Of a stretch of DNA of 38,280 nt, positions 9,095 through 17,085 are shown piece after piece. Position numbers and translations under genes: made by a program. A model generated the notes under the pieces. It did no database searches. It had not been told where the DNA came from and was given only the letters and a program-made list of their open reading frames with translations. The stretch comes from Blastocatellia bacterium (lineage in GTDB: Bacteria > Acidobacteriota > Blastocatellia > Chloracidobacteriales > Chloracidobacteriaceae): positions 1 through 38,280 of the forward strand of contig JAIBAN010000079.1 in the NCBI GenBank assembly GCA_019695185.1, read 5' to 3'. The stretch's first letter is position 1, and every line of letters begins with the position of its first letter.

Positions 9095-9457
9095 ATGTCC
9101 GAACAAATTTCACCTCTCATAGGCGAGCCTTTTTCTTCTCATAATGACCATATCTGGCTTGAAAAACTGAAAGCAAATCCGCTTGCTCATGGAATGCGGA
9201 GGCGTTTCCTGGTGGTGGCTCATGAAAGTGACTTATGGATGACAAACACTCAGTCCTCAGTCCTCAGTCCTGGTTTTGTCCTCAGTCCTCAGTCCTTAAT
9301 CAATACTGATTACTTTCATCCGGCGCAAAACTTTGGCCAATTCAATCCGTCCGCGATTGATGCGGGATTTGACCGTGCCTTCGGGGATTTGCAGCCGGTC
9401 CACGATTTCCTGGTAGGTCAGCTCGTCAATGTCACGCATGATGACGCATTGGCGTAA
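9095..9457 (+). CDS. Possible small hypothetical gene between heptamer tracts
   Basis: ATG 9095 is preceded by GAGGTG at a suitable distance and opens a frame whose first ~52 residues (MSEQISPLIGEPF...) look protein-like. The frame then runs through a TCAGTCC tract (encoding SSVLSP-type residues) and ~160 bases antisense to the sigma factor gene, which is unlikely for an intact gene. It may be a gene remnant interrupted by repeats, or chance. I recognise no family. Confidence 0.22.
   Translation: MSEQISPLIGEPFSSHNDHIWLEKLKANPLAHGMRRRFLVVAHESDLWMTNTQSSVLSPGFVLSPQSLINTDYFHPAQNFGQFNPSAIDAGFDRAFGDLQPVHDFLVGQLVNVTHDDALA
9249..9296 (-). repeat. TCAGTCC heptamer tract after the sigma factor gene
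   Basis: Plus-strand TCAGTCC copies in two blocks (three and two, separated by TGGTTTTG). Read in the sense of the minus-strand sigma factor gene this is GGACTGA starting right at its stop codon, the same placement as for the plus-strand genes. Confidence 0.9.
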
Positions 9458-9979
9458 GTCGGGAGAAAGTTTCTCGATGGCCTCACGAACCTGTAACCGC
9501 CGCTCCTTGCGTTCGATATGCTTGTGGGGGGTATCCACCCGGCTCCGCAAGTAGTGGGTATGGTTTTCGATGTCGTCACCCCCGTCCACGGGTTGGCGTT
9601 GGCGGCGGCGGTAATCGTCAATAATCAGATTCCGCGCCAGTCGCATGAGCCAGTTGCTCAAATCGCCCAGGGAAGGGTCATACTGGTCGAGTGATTTGTA
9701 AATCCGGACAAACACATCCTGGGTCAAGTCTTCGGCCAACTCATGGCGGGCAACGAAACGATAGGCCAGATTGTAAATGCGGCGGGAAAAGGTCCGGACC
9801 AGCAATTCCCAGGCACCGGAATCCCCGGACCGGCACCGATTGACAATATCCACGTCAATCGTCGGATGCGACGATGACTCAGTTGCCGGAATCGGTGCAA
9901 ACAGATCATCCTTGACCTGCTCGTTTTCCAGCATATGAGGATCAATCAGTGACTCTTCGTTTCCGTCCACAGGTGTCAT
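9296..9979 (-). CDS. RNA polymerase sigma factor, ECF type (sigma-70 family)
   Basis: A 227-residue sigma factor that would direct RNA polymerase to a regulon of stress or envelope genes. Region 2 lies at ~45-115: the core-binding helix is RIYNLAYRFVARHELAEDLTQDVF and region 2.4 is WLMRLARNLIIDDYRRR. Region 4 lies at ~165-222, with LSPDLRQCVIMRDI and the helix-turn-helix LTYQEIVDRLQIPEGTVKSRINRGR. The ~43-residue N-terminal extension before region 2 is longer than usual. ATG 9979 has only a weak upstream Shine-Dalgarno; MLENEQ, 15 residues later, is an alternative start. No anti-sigma gene is adjacent: the upstream neighbour on the same strand is a Ser/Thr kinase, so control by phosphorylation is conceivable but inferred. 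Confidence 0.93.
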   Translation of the reverse strand: MTPVDGNEESLIDPHMLENEQVKDDLFAPIPATESSSHPTIDVDIVNRCRSGDSGAWELLVRTFSRRIYNLAYRFVARHELAEDLTQDVFVRIYKSLDQYDPSLGDLSNWLMRLARNLIIDDYRRRQRQPVDGGDDIENHTHYLRSRVDTPHKHIERKERRLQVREAIEKLSPDLRQCVIMRDIDELTYQEIVDRLQIPEGTVKSRINRGRIELAKVLRRMKVISID

Positions 9980-10120
9980 GGGAAATCAAAAAAATGTGAT
10001 TGGGGATTTTGAGCTTGGAGCAACAAGATACCACGCGAACCCTGAATCAGACAAACTCCTTTGAGCTTCAAATTTTCGAGGAAAAAGGAAAAAGGAAACA
10101 GCCTGCCTTTTTTGTTGGCT

Positions 10121-10165
10121 GAGTTCCTGCCGCCTGAAGGCGGAACTCAAAACTCAAAACTCAAA
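10121..10165 (-). repeat. GCCGCC-core palindrome plus AACTCAA heptamers
   Basis: A REP-like palindrome (GAGTT...CCGCCTGAAGGCGG...AACTC, 10121-10148) is followed by three AACTCAA copies to ~10165, three bases past the stop codon of the minus-strand kinase gene. The palindrome recurs at 16879-16930 and 16996-17047. Confidence 0.8.
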
Positions 10166-10167
10166 TT

Positions 10168-12639
10168 TCAAAAAAACCTGCGTTTGAAGTCCAAATGCCG
10201 TTCTTTGGCTTTGGCCAGCAAGCTTTTGAATTCAGCTTCATTCCGAATGGAGTTGAGCAGTTCGTCATTTTCAAAATAGGGCACACAGAAGAACCCGTTT
10301 TCAATCGTGAGACGCAACATGCGAAGGGCCGAAGGCTTTTCATTGAGCACGGCATAAGCCTGAGCTGCTTTGTAGAGGGTTTCTCCGTCACTGACACCTC
10401 GTTGGGCAATCTGGTGTTCGGTTTCCCGCAGCAATTCCACCCCGGCCTTGGCATTGCCTTCCAGTCCGTAGCTGATTGCCTTGCCAATTTGGGCAAAAAC
10501 CACCTGACTGTCCATTTGATAGGCGCGGTCAAATGAAATGATCGCCCGAGCCCGGTTTTTGAGATAGAGATTGGCCAGTCCGTCATAGAAAACGAAAATA
10601 GGAGCGTCGGTCCGGTCACGCAGACCTTTGAGAAATTTTTCATACTGGCCGTCATACAAATAATAATTGTAGATGGCGTTGCGCAGGCGCGGGTCAATGT
10701 TGATGGCCAGTTCGCCTTCGGCAATGGATTCGGGCAGAAAACCGGCGTAACGGTAGGCGTAACTGAGTTCCCAATGGGCTCTGGCATTATTGGGAGCCAT
10801 TTTGACCACATTGCGCAGGAGGGGAATCGCTTCCTCAACCCGATTGGTTTCCGTCAAAAGCGGGGCGTAATAAACCCGGATTTCGGGATTTTCCGAATTG
10901 ATTGCCAACGCTTTATCATAGGCAGCCTGCGCGCGGGAATAATATTCCTTGCCCCCAAAGGTCCGCGTGGCGTTGGCATTGTAGGCACGTCCCAACTGAG
11001 CCCAGGCCAGAGCGTAATGAGGGTCCAGTTCAGTGGATTTTTCCAGCATTTCAATCGCGGCGGTATAGTTTGTCGAGGCAATCAAATCACGTCCTCGCAG
11101 GAAATATTCATAAGCTGCCGGATTCTGGGGAACATCCAGCCGGAGCGCTGCTGTTTCCGTGGGGGAAAGGTTGAGCTTGAGCCCTTTGACGATTTCCTCT
11201 GCCACCCGGTCCTGCACCGTCAACAGTTTTTCATATTTGAGGTCGAGCGTATCGCGCCACAGAATGGAGTTTTTTTCCACGTCCACCAGTTGGGCCGTGA
11301 TGCGCAGGTCGTTTCCATCTTTGAGATAGCTGCCGGTGAGCACCGTGTTGACGCTCAACTCGGTTCCGACTTTCTGGGGGTCGGCCATTTGATTGCGATA
11401 GCGGTCCACGGCTGAGGATGGCCGGACGGTCAGTTCCCGTACATACCCAAGTTTGGTAATCACGGCATCAGCCAGTGAAAATCCCAAAAAATTTGTCTCC
11501 GGGTCAGGCTTCAGGTTGTGGAAAGGCAGAATGGCGAGGGTCCGCCCCTGCAAGCCTTCGGGTGGTTTGCCTTTCCGGACAAACACCACATAGCCAAGCC
11601 CGCCGCTGACCAAAACAAAAAGCAGGATGGCCGCCAGCGCAAATCGCTGCAACCGTGAAAAAGAGCTGGTGGGCGGGGGCAGGTCCGGGGACGAGGCAAC
11701 CGGCGGAACCGACCGACTGATGCGTTCATCCGAGGTCAGCAGCCGGGCCCGCTCATCGCTCATGGAACGTTCCAGTTCAACCTCGAAATCAATCTGCCGC
11801 CGGAGATTTTTCAGGTCAACCACCAGGTCAAGGGCTGTTTGATACCGTTCGGCTGCATTTTTGCGCAGCATTTTGCTTAAAATACGTTCCAATTCAGGAT
11901 GGATGTCAGGCAGGGTGGAGGCGATTGGGGTTGGTTCCCGGTCCAGAATCGCCACCATCACGTCACTAGGGGTTTCTCCGTCAAAGGGAGCGGTTCCGGC
12001 CAGCATTTCATACATCACAATGCCCAGGGAGAAAATATCGGAACGTCCGTCAACTTTGAGTCCGCGCGCCTGCTCCGGGGACATATAGTGGGTGGTGCCC
12101 ATGACAACTCCGGCATCGGTTTCAAACCGGGTGGCTGCCGTGTGATGGGCAAAGGGGTGCGGCTTTTCCGCCAGTTTGGCCAGTCCGAAATCAAGCACCT
12201 TGACATAACCGTCCCGGCGCAACATGACATTTTCGGGTTTGATGTCGCGGTGCGTGATGCCAGCGGCATGGGCGGCGCTCAGGGCCTCTCCCACCTGGAT
12301 ACAGATTTCGATGGCTTCGCGGCAGGAAAATTTTTCATCGGCAATCCGTTCGCGCAGGGACTCACCTTCGATAAATTCGGTGACAATGAAATGCGTGTTG
12401 TCAATTTCTCCGATTTCAAAGATGGTCAAAATATTCGGGTGATTGAGTGCTGAAACTGCCCGGGCTTCCTGCTTGAACCGCCGCACCCGGTCCAGGTCGG
12501 CTGAGAGGGACTGGGGCAACACCTTGAGGGCAACTTTTCGCCCAAGTTGATTGTCTTCAGCCAGATACACCTCACCCATACCGCCCTCACCGAGCTTTTT
12601 CACAAGCGTGTAATGGGTGACCAGAAATCTGTTTTCCAA
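10168..12639 (-). CDS. Ser/Thr protein kinase with TolB-like and TPR C-terminal region
   Basis: An 823-residue membrane kinase. The Hanks-type domain spans ~10-275: glycine loop GEGGMGEVY, VALKV lysine, HRDIKPEN catalytic loop, DFGLAKL, and YMSPEQARG activation/P+1 loop, all intact. A single transmembrane helix (~334-355) is followed by a domain at ~363-490 (RTLAILPF...) of the TolB/FlgO-like type common in TPR-containing adenylate cyclases and kinases. TPR-like repeats then run to ~790. The kinase is thus cytoplasmic and the TPR sensor or scaffold lies on the far side of the membrane. The start is TTG 12639, immediately before the ENRFLVTHYTLVKKLG lead-in; no strong ribosome binding site is seen, so the exact start is uncertain. 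It lies upstream of, and in the same direction as, the sigma factor gene, 188 bases away. Confidence 0.92.
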   Translation of the reverse strand: MENRFLVTHYTLVKKLGEGGMGEVYLAEDNQLGRKVALKVLPQSLSADLDRVRRFKQEARAVSALNHPNILTIFEIGEIDNTHFIVTEFIEGESLRERIADEKFSCREAIEICIQVGEALSAAHAAGITHRDIKPENVMLRRDGYVKVLDFGLAKLAEKPHPFAHHTAATRFETDAGVVMGTTHYMSPEQARGLKVDGRSDIFSLGIVMYEMLAGTAPFDGETPSDVMVAILDREPTPIASTLPDIHPELERILSKMLRKNAAERYQTALDLVVDLKNLRRQIDFEVELERSMSDERARLLTSDERISRSVPPVASSPDLPPPTSSFSRLQRFALAAILLFVLVSGGLGYVVFVRKGKPPEGLQGRTLAILPFHNLKPDPETNFLGFSLADAVITKLGYVRELTVRPSSAVDRYRNQMADPQKVGTELSVNTVLTGSYLKDGNDLRITAQLVDVEKNSILWRDTLDLKYEKLLTVQDRVAEEIVKGLKLNLSPTETAALRLDVPQNPAAYEYFLRGRDLIASTNYTAAIEMLEKSTELDPHYALAWAQLGRAYNANATRTFGGKEYYSRAQAAYDKALAINSENPEIRVYYAPLLTETNRVEEAIPLLRNVVKMAPNNARAHWELSYAYRYAGFLPESIAEGELAINIDPRLRNAIYNYYLYDGQYEKFLKGLRDRTDAPIFVFYDGLANLYLKNRARAIISFDRAYQMDSQVVFAQIGKAISYGLEGNAKAGVELLRETEHQIAQRGVSDGETLYKAAQAYAVLNEKPSALRMLRLTIENGFFCVPYFENDELLNSIRNEAEFKSLLAKAKERHLDFKRRFF

Positions 12640-12753
12640 GCTGTATGTGTGTGCGCCGGGCAGGATTGATTTGAAACTGGAGGAAAAAATTTCGGCGCGG
12701 ATTCAAAGTATGGATGTTTCGCAAGGATTGTCAAAGAGAATCTGCAAAAGGAG

Positions 12754-12888
12754 AAGTCTTGGGAGTCTTGGGAGTCTGGGGAGTCTGGGGAGTCTGGGGA
12801 GTCCAAAGCCCGACAAGGTGACAAGGTGATGAAAGATTCTTGACTCTCAAGACTCCCCAGACTCCCCAGACTCCCAAGACTCCCGACT
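12754..12888. repeat. Long inverted repeat built of 9-mers (AGTCTTGGG / AAGACTCCC type)
   Basis: The left arm (12754-12803) is about five GGGAGTCTx units; the right arm (~12841-12888) is the matching CAAGACTCC/CCAGACTCC units. They are separated by ~37 bases containing a duplicated GACAAGGT. The arms can form a stem of roughly 40 bp. It sits between two minus-strand kinase genes, starting five bases past the stop of the upstream one. Two relatives lie inside the receptor kinase gene (20585-20745 and 21305-21445). Confidence 0.9.
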
Positions 12889-12892
12889 GGTT

Positions 12893-14845
12893 TTACATGT
12901 TGTGGGTGGGAATGAGTTTCACCCGGAACCCCAGGGACAGAATTTTGACGGAAGGCCGCAATCCGTTTCGCAGGGCCGTTCGGCAGACATGGCCGTTCAT
13001 GGTCCAGGAGCCGCCCCGCACCACCTTTTTGGTCTGGTCGCCTCCTTCGAGCCAGGGGGTTCCGTCCAGAGGCAGCCCGTGATAGGTTTCATGCCAGCCA
13101 TCCTGGCACCATTCCCACACATTGCCGTGCAGGTCATAGAGGCCAAACGCATTGGCGAGCCCCAGGCTGCCCACCGGAGCCGTGTCATTGATGACGCTTT
13201 TGGGATTGGACTCGGTGGTGGTGCCGGTTCCTGAATCGGGCAAAACCATTTCACCCAAAGCAAACATGGAGGACGTGCCGGTTCGGCAGGCATATTCCCA
13301 TTCGGCTTCGGTGGGCAGTTCGTAACAACGTCCGGTTTGCTCGCTTAACCGACGGCAGAATTCAACCGCATCCAGCCAGGAGACATGTTCCACCGGCAAA
13401 TCCTCGTCCTTGAACATGGAGGGATTGGTTCCCATGACGGCTTCCCATTGGGCCTGGGTGATTTCATGCTTGCCAATGAAGAATTTCGGCAGATTGACCC
13501 AGTTTTGCGGGGTTCCACACCGAATCCAATTGGTTGAAACGGAAATTTCAATTTCCCGCCGCCCGGTACCAGCCTGAATTTCCTGGGCGATTTCCTCCGG
13601 CATTCCCATCAGAAAGGTCCCACTGGGGATTTCCACCATTTCGAGCGCGACGCCGTTGCCCAGCCCTTCGACAAATGATTTGGCCCGGCGGCGTTTCCGG
13701 GTCACAATCTTGCCGCGCGGGTCCATGGTGACCGATTCGAATTCGTACGTGCGCCAGGTTTCGCCCAGGTTATGCGAACCGGATGTAATCAGGCTGCGAT
13801 ACTTTTGTTTGGGAGCAGGTGGCGAAGCAACCGGGAAAACCCCGGTTTTCACAGCGTTCAGCAGTTTGGTCTGGTATTTGGCGGCGGTCACGGATGGAGA
13901 AGGGGCGTCGAGCAATGAAACCAAAGGCGGGGGAGCCTGACTGATGGAAACCTCCAGGTCATTGGCCAGTTCCAGCATGGTTTGCTGCCGGTTATGCCGC
14001 TCTTTATCCATGGCACGCAGCACCACCCGGCAAACCGCTTCGGGCAGGTCCGGACGGATGGTCCGGGGGTCCGGCGGAACATCATTCAGGTGCTGATAGA
14101 GAGTGGCCAGCGGAGTCGTACCCTGAAAGGGAAGTTTGCCCGTCAGCAGTTCAAACAGCAGCACACCCATACTGTACACATCGGCCCGCACATCAATGTC
14201 GTCATTGTTGATTTGTTCGGGTGACATGTATTCGGGCGTGCCGGAAATCAGATTCCGTTCGGAGGCAGGTTTGGTTTGCAGACTCATGAGCCGGGCGAGG
14301 CCAAAATCCAACACTTTGACCCGTTCGCCCACGGAAGTATATTTTTCCAGAAAAATATTGGCCGGTTTCAAATCACAGTGCAAAACACCTTGCAGATGGG
14401 CGGTATAGACGGCTGAACAAATCTGTTGGGCGATTTTGGAAACTTCCGGAAGCGAAAAAAAGGGCTGACTCAGCAGGGCCTGCCGCAAGCTCTGGCCTAC
14501 CAGATATTCCATAACGAAATAGACGATGCCGTTGATGTCGTCACAATCCAATACATGAATGATATTGTCGTGCTTTAATTTGGCGGCAATGCAGGCTTCG
14601 CGTAGAAAGCGGTTGCGAAAATGCGGGTCACTGACCAGTTTGGGATGCAGGACTTTAACAGCGAGGGGAACCTTGAGCATTTGATGGCGGGCGCGGTAAA
14701 CCAATCCCATGCCACCTTTGCCAATCAACTGTTCAAGCGCGTATTTGTTGCTGAGAATAATGTTGGACCGCAATGCCTGACCATCCGTCGGGCAGAAATC
14801 AAAACGTTCGTCCCACTCGTGCTTACATTCCGGGCAGATTCGCAT
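12893..14845 (-). CDS. Ser/Thr protein kinase with zinc-ribbon-like N-terminus and FGE-like C-terminal domain
   Basis: A 650-residue cytoplasmic kinase. Residues 4-20 hold Cys4, Cys7 and Cys18, a partial zinc-ribbon. The kinase domain spans ~34-295 with GKGGMGLVY, AVKVLHPK, DFGLARL and YMSPEQI. The catalytic loop reads HCDLKPAN, so the usual Arg of HRD is Cys. After a linker, residues ~398-645 form an FGE-sulfatase/SUMF1-like domain (PSGTFLMG, ITQAQWEAVMG, LPTEAEWEYACR, GLYDLHGNVWEWCQD, VVRGGSW). In true formylglycine-generating enzymes two Cys follow GGS. Here the first is Met and only the second (HVCR) is kept, so oxidase activity is unlikely and a binding role is more plausible. ATG 14845 has a GGGGGATGAG upstream. 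No transmembrane segment is evident. Confidence 0.92.
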   Translation of the reverse strand: MRICPECKHEWDERFDFCPTDGQALRSNIILSNKYALEQLIGKGGMGLVYRARHQMLKVPLAVKVLHPKLVSDPHFRNRFLREACIAAKLKHDNIIHVLDCDDINGIVYFVMEYLVGQSLRQALLSQPFFSLPEVSKIAQQICSAVYTAHLQGVLHCDLKPANIFLEKYTSVGERVKVLDFGLARLMSLQTKPASERNLISGTPEYMSPEQINNDDIDVRADVYSMGVLLFELLTGKLPFQGTTPLATLYQHLNDVPPDPRTIRPDLPEAVCRVVLRAMDKERHNRQQTMLELANDLEVSISQAPPPLVSLLDAPSPSVTAAKYQTKLLNAVKTGVFPVASPPAPKQKYRSLITSGSHNLGETWRTYEFESVTMDPRGKIVTRKRRRAKSFVEGLGNGVALEMVEIPSGTFLMGMPEEIAQEIQAGTGRREIEISVSTNWIRCGTPQNWVNLPKFFIGKHEITQAQWEAVMGTNPSMFKDEDLPVEHVSWLDAVEFCRRLSEQTGRCYELPTEAEWEYACRTGTSSMFALGEMVLPDSGTGTTTESNPKSVINDTAPVGSLGLANAFGLYDLHGNVWEWCQDGWHETYHGLPLDGTPWLEGGDQTKKVVRGGSWTMNGHVCRTALRNGLRPSVKILSLGFRVKLIPTHNM

Positions 14846-15154
14846 AGATTGTTCTCATCCCCCCTTCTCGACAAGGACTGAAAAACTGAGAATTGAGGAC
14901 TGAGAAACCCGGAACTGCAGCGTGGTGGCAAAAGCAGGAAACTTTTTAAAAATGGCTTGGGCGCAAACAACGGCTCAAGACCTGCATGTGTCGTTCGGTC
15001 CTCAATCCTTTCCCAGCCTGGATCTGTTATAGTTGGTTTGATTTTGTGATCGATTCGGATTGTACTCGAATCAAAATTTCTGAATTTTGGAAACGGCTGG
15101 ATTAGCCGCAGAAAGAACGGCAAAAAATCCAGGGGCCAGGGTTCAGGGTCTTTT

Positions 15155-15188
15155 GAATTGAGAATTGAGAATTGAGAATTGAGAATTG
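15155..15188 (+). repeat. GAGAATT heptamer tract
   Basis: Four to five tandem copies of TTGAGAA/GAGAATT. The same period of seven but a different sequence from the GGACTGA and TGAACCC families; related single units appear at 7595 and 14889. Confidence 0.88.
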
Positions 15189-15230
15189 TTTTTAACCCCC
15201 AAGACTTCCAAGACTCTCAAGACTTCAACA

Positions 15231-15269
15231 CCCTGAACCCTGAACCCTGAACCCTGAACCCTGAACCCT
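15231..15269 (+). repeat. TGAACCC heptamer tract abutting the aroDE start codon
   Basis: Five tandem CCCTGAA copies ending directly at ATG 15270. There is therefore no room for a normal ribosome binding site. Confidence 0.92.
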
Positions 15270-16893
15270 ATGCTTTGCACTCCCATCCTTTCCCGTACCC
15301 TCGCCACGGTGCCGCAGGCCATGCACCAAGCCGCCGCACAAGCCGATTGGATAGAATGGCGGTTGGACTTTCTGGAAGATTTTGACTTTGGCAATCCGGT
15401 GCCGCAGGTGGCCCCGGTGCTGGCCCACAGTCCCCGTCCGGTGATTTTAACTTTTCGCCCTCAGGAACAGGGTGGGGCGCGACCGCTATCCTTGAGTGAG
15501 CGGTGGGCTTTTTGGCGACATGCCAGCCAGTTGGAGGCCGCTCGTTTTGATTTTGAAGCCGATTTGGTGAATTGGGCCTTGCAGGAAAACCAGCCGCTTC
15601 CTCCGTGGGAAAAAATCATCGTCTCGCACCATGATTTCGAGCAAACACCGGAGGATTTGCCCGGCTTGGTCGGCCAAATGTTTCCCGCTCCGGTGCAAAC
15701 CTTCAAGCTGGCGACCAAAGCCAGCAACACCAGCGACCTCCTGCGTCTGTTTCAGTTGTTGGAAAGCACTTCCAGGCAGGCAATTGTGATTGGAATGGGC
15801 ATGCCCGGAGCCGCAACCCGGATTCTGGGGCCGGCCTATGGCAGTTTGGTGACCTTTACGACGGCTGCCGACGGGGCTCCGTCGGCACCAGGACAGTTTT
15901 CCGCTCGTGCCTTGCGCGAAGTTTTTCATCTGCCTGCGCTGAATCGGGAAACAACCGTGACGGGGCTGATTGGGTGTCCGGTCGGGCATTCGCTTTCCCC
16001 TCACATCCACAATGCAACCTTTGCCGCCTTGGGAATCAATGGAGTGTATGTTCCCTTCGAAGTTCAACCGGACGGCCAGGATTTGCCCGCCTTTGTGCGC
16101 AATTTTGTCCATCCCCGCACCCGCTGCTGCGGTTGGCCCCTGCGCGGATTGAGCGTGACCATCCCGCATAAGGTCAATGTGGTCCCGCTTTGTGACCGCC
16201 TGACGGAAACGGCCCAAGGTGTGGGGGCAGTCAATACGCTTTTGGTTGAAGACGGTCAACTCATCGGCCATAACACTGATGTGGCGGGGGGAATGGAACC
16301 CTTGGAAAAAAAAATTTGGCTCACTCAAAGGAGTGCGGGTGGCGGTGCTGGGGGCGGGCGGAGCGGCGCTGGCCATTCTGTACGGTTTGGCTCAACGGGG
16401 TGCCCAGGTGACTCTCTTTGCCCGCAATCCGGTAGCCGCCCAGTCGGTGGCAGCCCGTTTTGAAGTACCGGTGAAACCTCTGGATGCTTTTTCCGGAAGC
16501 CGATTTGACGGTTTGGTGAACACAACGCCGGTGGGAATGAAATCCGGGGTTCAGGGTTCAGGGTTCAGGGTTCAGGGTTCAACCAATGAACTCCCCAACT
16601 CTCAGTCCTCAGTCCTCAGTCCTCAGTCCTCAGTCCTTTTTCCAAACGGAGAGATGCCGATTTCGGGAGAGTCGCTCCGGGGCTTGCAGTGGGTCTATGA
16701 TCTGATTTATACCCCACGACCGACGCCTCTTTTACACACAGCTCACACATACACGATTGCAACTCTTGATGGCCTGGACATGCTGCTTTCCCAGGCTGCA
16801 CTCCAATTCGAATTTTGGACCCGCTGTTCGCCACCGCTTGAGGTGATGCGGAATGCGGCAGAGCAGGTTTTGAGTTCTGAGTTCCGCCTTTAG
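15270..16893 (+). CDS. aroDE: Bifunctional 3-dehydroquinate dehydratase / shikimate dehydrogenase, frameshifted at an A9 run
   Basis: Two successive shikimate-pathway steps in one chain (dehydroquinate to dehydroshikimate, then NADPH reduction to shikimate). The N-terminal type I dehydratase keeps EWRLD, the VSHHDF histidine, the Schiff-base lysine in FKLATK and the TRILGPAYGSLVTF arginine. The dehydrogenase follows from ~residue 230 with GCPVGHSLSPHIHN, SVTIPHK and GHNTDVAG. The frame then reaches A9 (16306-16314), after which it runs only to a stop at 16463. The true continuation (VAVLGAGGAA, NTTPVGM, VYDLIYTPRPTPLL) is in the next frame to 16893. Removing one A restores a 540-residue protein. 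Between NTTPVGM and MPISGES the gene carries heptamer-encoded extra residues. The start abuts a TGAACCC tract without ribosome binding site, and the stop lies inside a GCCGCC palindrome. It could be a sequencing error, slippage or a pseudogene. Confidence 0.85.
16547..16637 (+). repeat. GGGTTCA and TCAGTCC heptamer tracts inside aroDE
   Basis: Five GGGTTCA copies (16547-16581), a 19-base gap, then five TCAGTCC copies (16601-16637). They encode repeated GFRVQGS- and SVLSPQS-type residues within the dehydrogenase, between the conserved NTTPVGM motif and the final VYDLIY strand. Both families are in the orientation that contains no stop codon in any frame. Confidence 0.93.
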
Positions 16894-16930
16894 GCGGCTG
16901 TTTTGAGTTCCGCCTTCAGGCGGCTTTTTT
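16879..16930 (+). repeat. Two tandem GCCGCC-core palindromic units
   Basis: Two 26-base units of the form GAGTTCCGCCTTYAGGCGGC plus TGTTTT or TTTTTT. The first supplies the aroDE stop codon (TAG 16891-16893). An inverted pair follows at 16996-17047. Confidence 0.9.
16905..16930 (+). terminator. Possible rho-independent terminator after aroDE
   Basis: The second palindromic unit forms a CCGCC/GGCGG stem with a four-base loop, followed by C and six T. This is terminator-like and just past the aroDE stop. Confidence 0.5.
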
Positions 16931-16995
16931 CGAGGTAAAAAGAAAAAGCAACAAGCAAAAAACAAAATCATCACTTTGGCTTTTACCTTTTTTCC

Positions 16996-17070
16996 AGCCG
17001 CCTAAAGGCGGAACTCAAAACAGCCGCCTGAAGGCGGAACTCCAAACAGCCGCGTGCAAGCGGTGCTCTT
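16996..17070 (-). repeat. Inverted GCCGCC-core palindromic units before glgP
   Basis: Two 26-base units AGCCGCCTRAAGGCGGAACT-CMAAAC (16996-17021 and 17022-17047) and a degenerate third (AGCCGCGTGCAAGCGG). They are the inverse of the pair at 16879-16930, so the ~190-base intergenic region could fold on itself. Confidence 0.88.
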
Positions 17071-17085
17071 AACTTTGAGGAAGAC

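Larger units (their letters stand above)
14846..15269. other. Divergent intergenic region dense in short tandem repeats
   Basis: About 420 bases between the FGE-kinase and aroDE starts. It holds a degenerate GGACTGA/GAGAATT cluster (14874-14905), a single GGGTTCAGGGTC (15140-15151), four GAGAATT heptamers (15155-15188), a 9-mer patch of AAGACTTCC type (15199-15226) and a TGAACCC tract running to the aroDE start. No gene or confident promoter is visible. Confidence 0.6.

Noticed and set aside
7569..9296. Regular tandem repeats as a possible CRISPR array
   Set aside because: Units of seven or nine bases are contiguous without unique spacers, and no cas gene is present.
14725..15123. Minus-strand 132-residue frame upstream of the FGE-kinase start
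   Set aside because: It overlaps the kinase gene in another frame, reads through heptamer repeats, and has a composition unlike a protein.
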